From contig NZ_ABOX02000035.1 of NCBI RefSeq assembly GCF_000172555.1, positions 1 to 64,000 on the forward strand: a stretch of DNA of 64,000 nucleotides, written 5' to 3'. The position numbers were made by a program, and so were the translations under genes. The notes under the pieces were generated by a model that saw only the letters and a program-made list of their open reading frames with translations, was not told where the DNA came from and did not search any database. This stretch comes from Pedosphaera parvula Ellin514. Its GTDB lineage: Bacteria > Verrucomicrobiota > Verrucomicrobiia > Limisphaerales > Pedosphaeraceae. Each line of letters opens with the position of its first letter. Positions within the stretch are counted from its first letter, which is position 1. Shown here piece after piece: positions 18,357 through 26,430 of this stretch.

Positions 18357-18647
18357 GTGACCTTGGTAATTACATCATTAGACATTCCGCTCCCCCTCGA
18401 AATCCGAACCATCTTAACCCAGGAAGTAATCAAACGTGACGTCCTCGAAGGCGACAAGGCCGAAGCCAAAAAGAAAATCGCCCGCTCCCAAGGCCGCACC
18501 CTCCGCACACGAACCACCAAAACCACCTCCGACACCACCACCCCAACTACCGACGCAACTCCACCTTCTGCAACTCCCAATCCCATCATCCAACTCCCCC
18601 AACCGACCATTACCACCAACCTCGAACCACCCAGTGCCACCGCCTGA
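18357..18647 (+). CDS. Doubtful small charged/proline-threonine-rich ORF or gene remnant
   Basis: 96 codons from a GTG. The first half (PLPLEIRTILTQEVIKRDVLE...) reads like a helical charged protein. The second half is a Thr/Pro low-complexity tail that ends just before a repeat module. No ribosome binding site and no family recognised. It lies in the repeat desert, so it could be the leftover end of a gene broken by repeats. Weak support. Confidence 0.2.
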   Translation: MTLVITSLDIPLPLEIRTILTQEVIKRDVLEGDKAEAKKKIARSQGRTLRTRTTKTTSDTTTPTTDATPPSATPNPIIQLPQPTITTNLEPPSATA

Positions 18648-18713
18648 AAACCAAGCCCACCCACCCGCGTACGCGACCAAGGACTCAAAACTCGCGCCAG
18701 CAATCAATAAATC

Positions 18714-18739
18714 GGTAGGGAACGCGTTGCGCCGCTTCC
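18714..18739. repeat. Interspersed repeat type B, copy 2
   Basis: GGTAGGGAACGCGTTGCGCC followed by GCTTCC; partner of 17120-17146. Confidence 0.55.
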
Positions 18740-18831
18740 GTGACCTCCCTCGCGGCATAATCCAATTCATCGTGCCCAACGCGTAGGCGATCCACGATAA
18801 CCATCCAACCGCCAGGATCGTTCGCTTGCGT

Positions 18832-18912
18832 TGGTAAGGACACATTGCCGCGCGCTCCCTAACAAGGCCCGCGCCTTTCTCCCTCCACATGCCTCCACCC
18901 GCGTACGCGACC
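18832..18912. repeat. Interspersed repeat type C, copy 3, with terminal module
   Basis: TGGTAAGGACACATTGCCGC, GCGCTCCCTAACAAGGCCCG and a closing CCACCCGCGTACGCGACC. Other copies are inside the compound repeats at about 17366-17463 and 17994-18076. Confidence 0.65.
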
Positions 18913-19304
18913 TGCGATTCCACCTCCCCACGCCCCCCAATCCGCCGCGCGCCAAAAGTAAGTGTTACCCTTGATAGAAACGAAGGAAGCTGGGGCACGG
19001 GTGGCAGTCCAGCCTCCCTCGCTCCATTTCTTGGGTGGGTGTGTTCTATGATAGATAGGGGGCAGGTCCAAGCGGACAAATTTCCAAGAGTTTTGAGGCG
19101 AATAATATGGTGTCAATTACGGTCAACCAGGCCGGCCGATGACATGAACCGCAAAGTCAGTGCACAACCCGGCATTGGCTACACTGATTTTGTTAGCTCT
19201 TCGTTCTCGGTACATGGATAAAAATACGCTTCTGTTTGGGATCCAATAACGAAACAACGAGTTCGTCGTCCTTCTGTTCCAACTGCAATTCGTGGGTCAC
19301 CCAT

Positions 19305-19345
19305 TGCTGGTGTCAACCGGCAAAACGTTACCTACCTCAACTTTT
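19305..19345. repeat. Repeat type G, copy 1
   Basis: TGGTGTCAACCGGCAAAACG followed by TTACCTACCTCAACTTTTC. A second copy with a 6-bp insertion lies at 20801-20846, so direct copies flank the DUF4855 gene. Confidence 0.7.
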
Positions 19346-19523
19346 CCAGCCGAGGGGTCGGTCCAAATTATTTACACGAAAAGGGATCGATCCTAAGTAT
19401 TTACAATTTTGCGTGAACACAATTGATTTCGGTCAGGCCAGTTCATGGTGTGGCTCCAAGTGCTCGCCACGCTGGAAAGTCCAGGACAATTGCGATTTTA
19501 GGTCTTCGTAATCCATCAAATTA

Positions 19524-20711
19524 TTAATTATGCATTGCGTCCGCTTCCTGTCGAAAAACAAAGCCCGCATCCGCTTTCCTTTGCCTTCTCGCGATGATGT
19601 CCGCCAAGGCTTTGTATCGGCTTTTCACCGATGGCTCCTGGCTGTTGGCCATATCAGACCACGCGCCATGGCCCTCATAGTAGGCTACCGGCCGTCTTTC
19701 CCAAACCTGATGCTTTTCATACGCGCGAAGATACTCATCGAAATAAGTCAGGAACGCAGGTTTGGTCAGCAGATCCTTATTGAACTCCATTTCCATGCTC
19801 GTACCGCAGCCTTCTGCAAACTGGCAGGCAGCTTCGAGCCGATCGGTTGGCGTGGGCTGACGATGAAAAAAATAATTGGGCTGCTGGTAAACGAAATCAA
19901 AACCGTACTGCTGCCAGTTTTTCCTTCCCTGAGGCCACGAGGGAATCCAATATAAATGGGAACCTTTCGAATGGATGTATGCTCCGATTTCCTGCGTATG
20001 ATGCACCTGCCACGCGCGTTCGAACACCCAATAGAATCCGGCCAGTTCCAGGTGCTTGTAATTTTTCTCCTGCCAACGTTTAAGCACCTCGTCAACATAC
20101 CATCGCGCCGCCCTCAACCGCTCCTCCGCCTGGTTGAAATCCAGAGTCTTCCCGTCCAACTCGCCCCATTCCGAAGTAATCACAACCCGATTCGGATCCG
20201 AGCCCGTCATCGGGGTGGGAAGTGTTATCACGACCTGACGTTTGCGGATGGGCTTGTGTCCTTTCGCCGCCAGCGAATCCAGCAGTTGATCCAACGCCGC
20301 AAGGCTTTGTCCATCTTGAAAGTACTGGTCCATCAACTCCTGCCAGTCACGCTTCGTCGCGTCTTTGCGCTGGGTAATCGGACACAGCCGCGCACCCGAA
20401 GGCGCCAGGAAATCGATAAAAAGAAACCCATCAAAAAGCCACTCAAACTTTCCCTCCACTTCACGGTAAACATAAGGCTTGAAACCATCCATCGTCCAAG
20501 GCTGGCGACCCGCTCCAGCCTCATAGATCAGCACCAGGTCAGTGATTGAATTAGTCTTGCTCGTTACGATCGACCCCCGTGCATTCGCCGAAATTTCCGC
20601 TCCCGCCTTAATTTTAATTGCTTCCCCCTCCTGCCCAAAGGCAAAGCCAGCCACCAACAGCGTGCAGGCAAAAAGAACACCTGCCCTGCCCATGAATTGA
20701 ATCGCCGTCAT
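19524..20711 (-). CDS. Secreted DUF4855-family protein
   Basis: 395 residues from the ATG at 20711. A later ATG (20693) is also possible, and the longer frame to 20873 is rejected because it crosses repeats A and G. A signal peptide follows (GVLFACTLLVAGFAFGQ). The mature part shows features I associate with DUF4855: LVLIYEAG, YVYREVEGKFEWLFDGFLF, dispersed KRDWQELMDQYF, LELAGFYWVFE, IYWIPSWPQGRKNW-like text, GFDFVYQQPNYFF and an acidic MEMEFN segment. DUF4855 proteins have a glycosidase-like TIM-barrel look, but their activity is not established. Ser/Thr-poor and Trp/Tyr-rich composition fits a carbohydrate-active enzyme (inference). It stands alone between two copies of repeat G. Confidence 0.8.
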   Translation of the reverse strand: MTAIQFMGRAGVLFACTLLVAGFAFGQEGEAIKIKAGAEISANARGSIVTSKTNSITDLVLIYEAGAGRQPWTMDGFKPYVYREVEGKFEWLFDGFLFIDFLAPSGARLCPITQRKDATKRDWQELMDQYFQDGQSLAALDQLLDSLAAKGHKPIRKRQVVITLPTPMTGSDPNRVVITSEWGELDGKTLDFNQAEERLRAARWYVDEVLKRWQEKNYKHLELAGFYWVFERAWQVHHTQEIGAYIHSKGSHLYWIPSWPQGRKNWQQYGFDFVYQQPNYFFHRQPTPTDRLEAACQFAEGCGTSMEMEFNKDLLTKPAFLTYFDEYLRAYEKHQVWERRPVAYYEGHGAWSDMANSQEPSVKSRYKALADIIARRQRKADAGFVFRQEADAMHN

Positions 20712-20755
20712 CAAACCAATAATTGCTTCAGCGATACAACCTGTCGACAGCAATT

Positions 20756-20781
20756 GCGTAGGAGATGACGTAAGGAGTCTC
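20756..20781. repeat. Interspersed repeat type A, core only
   Basis: GCGTAGGAGATGACGTAAGG followed by AGTCTC, matching the centre of the 117-bp units at 14827 and 15998. It sits about 45 bp upstream of the DUF4855 start. Confidence 0.7.
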
Positions 20782-20800
20782 ATAAAGGGGTCGCCAATTA

Positions 20801-20846
20801 GTGTTGGTGTCAACCGGCACAGACAAAACGTTACCTGCCTCAACTT
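20801..20846. repeat. Repeat type G, copy 2
   Basis: GTGTTGGTGTCAACCGGCAC, then AGACAAAACGTTACCTGCCT and CAACTT; partner of 19305-19345 with six extra bases. Confidence 0.7.
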
Positions 20847-21034
20847 CTCTGGTTCAGTTGCCTTGACGGCCAAAGTGCATCCAGAGCTGCATCCGATCCT
20901 TTCATTTCATGCGCTTGGATTCCGATTGCTTCTTATTCGGTCAGTCACCCATCAGGTTCTAGCGCGTGCTGAGAGCTTTTTAAAAGGTTTCGCCCATTAA
21001 GTTCCGGGAATCCAACAAGCGAGACCTTAACTCC

Positions 21035-21250
21035 TCATTGTTTGCTCTGCCTCCCCTGCAATATCACTTGTGCAGATTGCCTGATGTCCGGCGAAACCTT
21101 GGTATTCTGCGCCAACGCCTTCAAGTCTTTCAACGCTTCGCTCTCGTGACCTTTCTCATCTTCCGCAAAGATGGTGAGCAGCAGGGCCATGTCCTGGATG
21201 GGGGTCTTTCCGTCGAAGCCGGAAATAACATCCGGGCTGAAAAGGGTCAC
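21035..21250 (-). pseudogene. Possible C-terminal gene remnant
   Basis: 71 codons from a GTG preceded two codons earlier by a stop. The sequence (PIQDMALLLTIFAEDEKGHESEALKDL...) reads like a genuine helical, charged protein end. No full gene precedes it and no family was recognised. It ends with QGRQSKQ. Most likely the leftover end of a broken gene. Confidence 0.3.
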
Positions 21251-21336
21251 CCATCAGGGCTCAAAGAGATTATTGAACGGAATTGGCATGGAAGAAGCCG
21301 TCAAAAATAATCTGTTCGGTTTCCTCGGCTGTGTAA

Positions 21337-23238
21337 ATGTACTGGTCAATGATGTCCGATGACATGAACTTGGTGCGGGAATATGCCCAGAGCAATTCCG
21401 AGCAGGCGTTTGCCACGCTCGTATCCCGGCACTTAAACCTGGTCTATTCAGTCGCCCTGCGGCAAGTGCGCGACCCTCATCTGGCAGAGGAAATCACCCA
21501 GGCCGTTTTTATCATTCTGGCCCGGAAAGCCAGCTCACTTGGTCCCAGGACCATCCTCTCCGGCTGGCTCTGCCGCACGGCACGATATGTTTCCGCCAAC
21601 GCCTTGACCGTGCAACGCCGTCGCCAACGCCGCGAACAGGAGGCTTATATGGAAATGGAATCCGCTTCAAACGAGCAGGGATTTGACGCTTGGTCGCATA
21701 TCGCGCCACATCTGGAGGACGCGCTGAATAGTTTGAGGGAGAAGGAGCATAACGCCATCGTGCTCCGGTTCATGGAAGGAAAGGATTTGAAGGAGGTGGG
21801 GATGGCGCTGGGGACGGGTGAGGACGCAGCACGGATGCGGGTGAATCGTGCGTTGGAAAATATGCGGAAATATTTCGCAAGGCGTGGCGTGACTTCAACA
21901 ACTTCCATCATCGCCGGACTGATTGCTGCCAATTCCGTCCAGTCCGCTGCTCCGGAAATGGCGCCATCTGTGACTGCCGTCGTTGCGGCGGCCAAAGGAG
22001 CGAACGCTGGCGCTTCGACTCTGGCGCTGGTGAAGGGAGCCTTGAAAACAATGGTGTGGCATAAAATGAAAATTTCCGTCATCACCGGCGCCACGGTTCT
22101 TTTTATGGCTGGCATTCCGTTTTTTGCAACCGCCTTTTTTGCTCCAGCTGCAACAACCACCCAACTTCCTGCCGATATATCGATGAACAGAGGCGCAGGC
22201 ACTGGTGACGCACTTTTGGTAACGGCCCGTTTGGAAAATGGCCGGGAATTATTATTGCTCGTGGACATAGGCGACCCGTATACCCAGTTTGACAGCTCAT
22301 TGGCGCCATTATTGGGAAAGCCCCGCGGATTCACGTGGTCTTCTTCAACTTATGGCAGGGAAACCACGAGGCGATACAAGACGCCAAAGCTTTATCTGGG
22401 CGATACCCCGTTGGAAATGGGTGACTGGGTCGAGACAAGCACGCAGATAAAACTAATATCGAATGATTTGAGCCGGATTACCCACACCAACCGTCAAGTC
22501 ATGGGAATCCTGGGCATGGATTGCCTGAAGCATTATTGCATTCAGCTGGATTTCACCACCGGCAAAATGCGCTTTCTCGACCCAAATCACTCGAATAAAG
22601 CTGATTGGGGCAAGGCATTCCCCCTGATTACCTCATTCTCCTGGACTCTCTTTGGCAGCGGGTATCCATTCATTCGCGAGAATCTTGCCGGTGTGAAGGG
22701 ACAGGTTACCTTGATTGATACCGGCTGTAATTTCGACGGTTTTCTATTACCCAAAGTATACCGGCAATGGACGAATCACGTTGCATCGCCTGCGCGCGGC
22801 CAAACGCATTCTCCAAACTGCACGCTTGGCGGGGAGAATTACCCTGATTTGACTCTGCACGGGGACGGCGTATGCAATGCAGTCGGCCTGACCTTCTTAT
22901 CACGGCATTTGGTCACGTTTGATTTCCCAAACCGAACAGTGTATCTGAAGCGGACCAGCGTCGGCCCCCTGGTTGATGAAGAGAGCGAAGCGGCCGTAAA
23001 ATTTGTAGAGGGCCTGCGGGATAAGGGGCAACTTCCTGGCTGGACCAAGCTTGATAGGGGGCAGATCATTGGCTCTGTCTATCTCGTTTCCGGAATCCTC
23101 GAAGGCTACAAAATCGGCGACTCTGCGATGTACCATTATGCGGTTGCGCGAGCATCCAAGGATGGCCCCTGGAAATTGCAAAGAGCCTGGCGGACTGATC
23201 GGAGCGACCACCTTATTGAGGAGTTTCCTGCCCCATGA
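21337..23238 (+). CDS. ECF sigma factor fused through a membrane helix to an aspartic-protease-like domain
   Basis: 633 residues. The start is uncertain: ATGs at 21337, 21349, 21352 and 21364, none with a good ribosome binding site. Sigma region 2 covers about residues 10-85 (LAEEITQAVFIILARKA) and region 4 about 125-185 (DLKEVGMALGTGEDAARMRVNRALENM). An Ala-rich linker (TSIIAGLIAANSVQSAAP), a style I know from verrucomicrobial sigma factors, leads to a helix at about 244-266. The outer part (about 270-610) is a bilobal aspartic-protease-like domain. Its first motif is degenerate (Asp310 in VDIGDP, where DTG-A/S is expected); the second is intact (LIDTGC, Asp461). I infer a one-piece signalling protein with the sigma part in the cytoplasm and a largely inactive protease-like sensor outside. 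A paralogue of the outer domain lies 1.3 kb downstream. Confidence 0.85.
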   Translation: MYWSMMSDDMNLVREYAQSNSEQAFATLVSRHLNLVYSVALRQVRDPHLAEEITQAVFIILARKASSLGPRTILSGWLCRTARYVSANALTVQRRRQRREQEAYMEMESASNEQGFDAWSHIAPHLEDALNSLREKEHNAIVLRFMEGKDLKEVGMALGTGEDAARMRVNRALENMRKYFARRGVTSTTSIIAGLIAANSVQSAAPEMAPSVTAVVAAAKGANAGASTLALVKGALKTMVWHKMKISVITGATVLFMAGIPFFATAFFAPAATTTQLPADISMNRGAGTGDALLVTARLENGRELLLLVDIGDPYTQFDSSLAPLLGKPRGFTWSSSTYGRETTRRYKTPKLYLGDTPLEMGDWVETSTQIKLISNDLSRITHTNRQVMGILGMDCLKHYCIQLDFTTGKMRFLDPNHSNKADWGKAFPLITSFSWTLFGSGYPFIRENLAGVKGQVTLIDTGCNFDGFLLPKVYRQWTNHVASPARGQTHSPNCTLGGENYPDLTLHGDGVCNAVGLTFLSRHLVTFDFPNRTVYLKRTSVGPLVDEESEAAVKFVEGLRDKGQLPGWTKLDRGQIIGSVYLVSGILEGYKIGDSAMYHYAVARASKDGPWKLQRAWRTDRSDHLIEEFPAP

Positions 23239-23254
23239 ACCGTTTTCAACGGTT
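23238..23254 (+). terminator. Short hairpin at the stop codon, copy 1
   Basis: AACCGTT-TTC-AACGGTT begins on the last base of the sigma/protease stop. An identical hairpin ends the paralogue (25687-25703). There is no U-tract, so a terminator role is only possible. Confidence 0.35.
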
Positions 23255-23468
23255 TCTCCTGTCGCACTCCGGAGCCGAACCGTCGGTTGGCAGGATGTGA
23301 ACTGGTGTGATGGGTTACACTTCCGAGCCCCATGGCTGCGAACTCTGAACCAGTGTGCAGCCCTTTGCCAAACAACCTGAGACTGTTTACACTTGTCTCT
23401 CACACTCCAACTGCTACCCTCCACTCCCAATGAACAGGAGCGTAAATCAACCCCACCTTGCTTCGACC

Positions 23469-24299
23469 ATGTCAAAATCAGCAACTCCTTCAATTCACGT
23501 TGATATTCCGCTTCGCACGGCACCCGCCCTCTTGTGCCTCTTGGCTCTGCCCGCCTACGCTGACAATACCAAGCAGGCAACCTGGACGGTCGCATCCGGC
23601 GGAAACGGGCACACTTTCCGCGTTGTCGCCAAATCCGGCCTCATCTCCTGGGATGCCGCCAACACAGAGGCGCTGGCGGCAGGTGGCTATCTGGCAACAA
23701 TTACCTCCGCCGAAGAAAACAACTTCGTGTTCACTTTGATAGATGATCCAACCTACTGGACTCAGTCTTCCAATGATCATGGTCCCTGGATTGGCGGGTA
23801 CCAGTTGGCCAACGCCAGCGAACCCGCAGGCGGCTTCACATGGGTAATTCAAACTGGTGCCTCCACTCCTGAACTATTTTCGTATGCGAACTGGGAATCG
23901 GGCGAACCGAACAATCTCACCAACACCATCAGTGGCACAAACTACAACCAGGACCGCGTATCCTTCTTCCACGCAGGAACCGGTCGTGCTGCCACCTGGA
24001 GTGATGAGTATAACCTGACTGGCTCAGGTCTGAATCAATGGACCAAATCCTATGTCATCGAACTCGAACCGACGCCACCCGTCCTTGCAAACCCCACAAT
24101 CCAACCCGACCGTTCGTTCACATTCGCCTTCACCAATACTCCCGGCGTACCCTTCCACGTTCTGATGGCGACCAACCTTCCGTCAACCAATTGGACCGAC
24201 CTGGGGAGCGCCACAGAAATTTCCCCCGGCCATTTTCAATTTACCGATTCGCAAACCTCCAACTCCTTCAGCCGCTTCTACCGCGTGATATCGCAATAA
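23469..24299 (+). CDS. Secreted C-type-lectin-domain protein with verrucomicrobial C-terminal tail domain
   Basis: 276 residues from ATG 23469; an upstream ATG at 23430 is possible, and neither has a clear ribosome binding site. A signal peptide ends near LPAYA. The lectin-like domain (about 35-200) shows WDAANTEALAAGGYLATITS, PWIGGYQL, the NWESGEPNN loop (EPN, the mannose-type signature in the family) and a closing WSDEYN. Residues about 205-276 form a small beta domain ending NSFSRFYRVISQ, a tail (W..LG...G...F.D......RFYRV) I associate with many secreted verrucomicrobial proteins, possibly in secretion or surface attachment. The gene sits between the two aspartic-protease paralogues, so it was either inserted there or formed part of the duplicated unit. 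Confidence 0.8.
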   Translation: MSKSATPSIHVDIPLRTAPALLCLLALPAYADNTKQATWTVASGGNGHTFRVVAKSGLISWDAANTEALAAGGYLATITSAEENNFVFTLIDDPTYWTQSSNDHGPWIGGYQLANASEPAGGFTWVIQTGASTPELFSYANWESGEPNNLTNTISGTNYNQDRVSFFHAGTGRAATWSDEYNLTGSGLNQWTKSYVIELEPTPPVLANPTIQPDRSFTFAFTNTPGVPFHVLMATNLPSTNWTDLGSATEISPGHFQFTDSQTSNSFSRFYRVISQ

Positions 24300-24311
24300 A
24301 TACCTTCCAAG

Positions 24312-24551
24312 GTGCCCGGCTATTCCGATATTGCGGAGCCGTTCACGATCAGCATCGGTCTCTGGGTGGGCGCTGATGCGATTTATCGCGCCTTGACCAC
24401 ATGCGTTGCATCAGCCGTTGCAGCCTGCGTTGGCGGAAAAGTCCTCGATCATGAGCACGAATGGTCGGACAGTGATTTCAAAAAGTTGACGAGTTCACGA
24501 AAAGGTGGGAGAAAGTGCACAGCCTCAATGCCGGGGAATCCCGTTTTATGA
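24312..24551 (+). CDS. Doubtful small ORF, possibly a remnant
   Basis: 79 codons from a GTG. The central part (ISIGLWVGADAIYRALTTC...) looks protein-like, with a weakly hydrophobic helix followed by a charged stretch (DHEHEWSDSDFKKL). It overlaps the ATG of the next gene by four bases. No recognised family. Confidence 0.2.
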   Translation: MPGYSDIAEPFTISIGLWVGADAIYRALTTCVASAVAACVGGKVLDHEHEWSDSDFKKLTSSRKGGRKCTASMPGNPVL

Positions 24552-25687
24552 AAATATTGTACATCGTTCATGCGTGTGTTTGCCTGCTTTTTTTGTGCTC
24601 CTGCCGCACGGCAAATCCAACTCACGTTCAAATTCCCGCCGAAATATCGATGAACAGAGGCGCAGGCCGCGGCGACGAACTTTTGGTAACGGCCCATTTG
24701 GAAAATGGCCGGGAATTATTATTGGTCGTGGACACAGGCGCCTCGTATACCCTGTTTGACAGCTCATTGGCGCCATTATTGGGAAAGCCTCTCGGAACCG
24801 CGAGGTCTGGTTCATGTTATGGAAAGACAACCATAACGCTATACAAAGCGCCAAAGCTTTATCTGGGCGATACCCTGTTGGAAATTGGTGACAGGATCAC
24901 GACAAGCACGCAGATACAACTACTATCGAATGATTTGAGTCGGATGACCCACACCAACCGTCCGGTCATGGGAGTCCTGGGCATGCCCTGCCTGAAGCAT
25001 TATTGTGTTCAACTGGATTTCGCCGCCGGCAAAGTGCGTTTTCTCAACCCAAATCCCTCGAATAAGGATGATTGGGGCAAGGCATTCTCCTTGACCGCCA
25101 TTAACGGCGGAAGTCCGTCCATCCGCGAGAATCTTGCCGGTGTGAAAGGACGGGGTACTTTGATCGATACCGGCTGTAATTTCGATGGTTTTCTAACACC
25201 CAAATTATACCGGCAATGGACGAATCACGTGGCATCGCCTGCGCCCGGCCAAACGCGTTCTCCAAACGGCACGCTGGGCGGGGACGATTACCCTCATTTG
25301 ACTCTGCACGGGGACGGCACATTTAGTGGAGTCGGCCTGAGCTTTTTATCTCGGCATTTGGTCACGTTTGATTTTCCAAACCGGACGATATATCTGAAGC
25401 GGACCAGCGTCGGGCCGCTGGTTGATGAGGAGGGTGAAGCGGCGGTAAAATTTTTAGAAGACTTGCGGGATCGCGGTCAACTCCCTGGCTGGACCAAGCT
25501 TGATAAGGGCCAGATTACTGGTTTTGCCTACCCCACCTCCGGAATCCTCGAAGGCTACAAAAGCGGCGACTCTGCAATCTACCTTTATGCAGTTGCTCGA
25601 ACATCCAAAGATGGCCCCTGGAAATTGCAAAGAGCCTGGCGGACTGATCGGAGCGACCACCTTATTGAGGAGTTTCCTGCCCCATGA
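24548..25687 (+). CDS. Aspartic-protease-like lipoprotein, paralogue of the sigma-fused domain
   Basis: 379 residues from ATG 24548, with GGGGAA about 9 bp upstream. The N-terminus (MKILYIVHACVCLLFLCSC) has a lipobox ending at Cys19, so it should be a lipoprotein. From about residue 30 it matches residues 270-633 of the sigma fusion nearly throughout. Here both catalytic motifs are intact: VVDTGAS (Asp62) and LIDTGC (Asp207), as in a two-lobed aspartic protease. Other conserved segments include MGVLGMPCLKHY and FLSRHLVTFDFPNRTIYLKRTSVGPL. It may be the active partner of the sigma-fused copy, or a decoy or competitor for its ligand (inference). The last 78 codons' DNA and the following hairpin are almost unchanged between copies. 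Confidence 0.85.
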   Translation: MKILYIVHACVCLLFLCSCRTANPTHVQIPAEISMNRGAGRGDELLVTAHLENGRELLLVVDTGASYTLFDSSLAPLLGKPLGTARSGSCYGKTTITLYKAPKLYLGDTLLEIGDRITTSTQIQLLSNDLSRMTHTNRPVMGVLGMPCLKHYCVQLDFAAGKVRFLNPNPSNKDDWGKAFSLTAINGGSPSIRENLAGVKGRGTLIDTGCNFDGFLTPKLYRQWTNHVASPAPGQTRSPNGTLGGDDYPHLTLHGDGTFSGVGLSFLSRHLVTFDFPNRTIYLKRTSVGPLVDEEGEAAVKFLEDLRDRGQLPGWTKLDKGQITGFAYPTSGILEGYKSGDSAIYLYAVARTSKDGPWKLQRAWRTDRSDHLIEEFPAP

Positions 25688-25703
25688 ACCGTTTTCAACG
25701 GTT
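25687..25703 (+). terminator. Short hairpin at the stop codon, copy 2
   Basis: AACCGTT-TTC-AACGGTT, identical to 23238-23254 and in the same position relative to the stop. Confidence 0.35.
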
Positions 25704-25994
25704 TCTCCTGTCGCACTCCGGGGCCGAACCATCGGCTGGCAATGCCATAAAGGGGAACCAGACCAAAAAAGGTTTGCTCCCAAATCATCACCTCCACAGA
25801 GTTTCCATGCCCCCTGTCCAGCAATTCCCACTTGAATCCACGATCTGTTCGGAAATCCGCATTTCAACATCTGTCTTCTTTTCTCCCATTCACGGAAAAC
25901 GCTTCGGGACACGCGTGATTTGAGGAACGATTTCCATCGGGCCGATCCTGCCATCCGGTTAAACAAAAATATTTTGAAATTTTGTTTGACCAGT
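25704..25994. other. Intergenic region upstream of the BlaI/M56 pair
   Basis: About 290 bp without a gene. The right end becomes AT-rich (AAACAAAAATATTTTGAAATTTTG around 25960-25985) and leads into two palindromes, which suits a promoter upstream of the repressor gene. Confidence 0.5.
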
Positions 25995-26014
25995 AAGATT
26001 ACTGATGTAATCTT
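25995..26014 (+). promoter_or_regulatory. Palindromic operator 1 of the BlaI-type repressor
   Basis: AAGATTAC-TGAT-GTAATCTT, a perfect 8-bp inverted repeat 33 bp before the repressor ATG. BlaI-family dimers bind such TTAC/GTAA-type dyads, typically in their own promoters. Confidence 0.75.
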
Positions 26015-26016
26015 CG

Positions 26017-26038
26017 TACGATTGCAATTGTAATCGTA
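26017..26038 (+). promoter_or_regulatory. Palindromic operator 2 of the BlaI-type repressor
   Basis: TACGATTGCAATTGTAATCG followed by TA: a 22-bp palindrome with one mismatched pair, sharing the GATTAC/GTAATC half-site with operator 1. It lies 2 bp after operator 1 and ends 8 bp before the ATG, so a bound repressor would block the promoter or the ribosome site. Confidence 0.75.
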
Positions 26039-26046
26039 AAGGACGC

Positions 26047-26421
26047 ATGAAGAAAATTCCACGTATCTCCGAAACGGAATGGGTAGTGATGAAGGTCGTG
26101 TGGGGCCAGTCGCCCTGTTCCGCCAGCCATATCATCGAAGTGCTGAATCAGCGCGATGCCGCCTGGCATCCCAAAACGGTGAAAGCCTTTCTGAATCGGC
26201 TGGTCAAGAAAAAGGCCCTGGGTTTCAAACTAGAGGGGCGGGCTTATCTCTATCATCCGCTCGTGCAGCAAGCCGAGTGCGCCGAGGCTGCGAGCGTTTC
26301 GTTCCTTGACCGGGTGTTCGGCGGGTCGCTAAAGCCGATGCTGGCGCATTTTGTCGCGCGCAAGCGACTTTCCCGGGAGGAAATCCGCGAACTAAAAAAG
26401 CTGCTGGAAGATCAGGAATAA
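26047..26421 (+). CDS. BlaI/MecI/CopY-family transcriptional repressor
   Basis: 124 residues, typical for the family. An N-terminal winged helix-turn-helix covers about residues 5-75 (ISETEWVVMKVVWGQSPCSASHIIEVL...WHPKTVKAFLNRLVKKKALGF). A C-terminal dimer helix follows (FVARKRLSREEIRELKKLLED). BlaI repressors are inactivated when a partner M56 membrane protease is triggered. That partner begins 9 bp downstream, so the two genes form an operon. Two palindromes directly upstream are likely autoregulatory operators. No beta-lactamase or PBP gene is nearby, so the regulated function may lie elsewhere. Confidence 0.93.
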   Translation: MKKIPRISETEWVVMKVVWGQSPCSASHIIEVLNQRDAAWHPKTVKAFLNRLVKKKALGFKLEGRAYLYHPLVQQAECAEAASVSFLDRVFGGSLKPMLAHFVARKRLSREEIRELKKLLEDQE

Positions 26422-26430
26422 GGAGGAAGC

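Larger units (their letters stand above)
17059..19523. other. Repeat-rich gene desert
   Basis: About 2.5 kb without a convincing gene. It is built mostly from diverged copies of several short units (types B, C, D and E and a REP-like hairpin), repeatedly joined by the module (C)GCGTACGCGACC(AACGATCC). I count about eleven module copies here, near 17071, 17189, 17315, 17453, 17566, 17815, 17952, 18066, 18668, 18780 and 18902. Open frames in the region are short, change frame across repeats and look random. The last 400 bp (19100-19520) are less repetitive and hold one copy of repeat G. Confidence 0.7.
20712..21336. other. Repeat-bearing intergenic region
   Basis: About 625 bp with the repeat A core (20756-20781), repeat G copy 2 (20801-20846) and a possible gene remnant on the minus strand (21035-21250). 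Short GGTCA(G)TCACCCATCAGG-like strings recur near 20940 and 21244, also echoed at 19293. No other gene was seen. Confidence 0.55.

Noticed and set aside
17861-18703. A 280-codon minus-strand open frame in the repeat desert
   Set aside because: It runs straight through several interspersed repeats and is Gly/Val/Arg-rich without protein features.
17237-18912. CRISPR array
   Set aside because: Repeats are of several kinds, diverged, of unequal length and spacing, and no cas genes are present.
20712-20873. Longer N-terminus of the DUF4855 protein
   Set aside because: The extension is translated repeat A and G DNA; a normal signal peptide begins at the later ATG.
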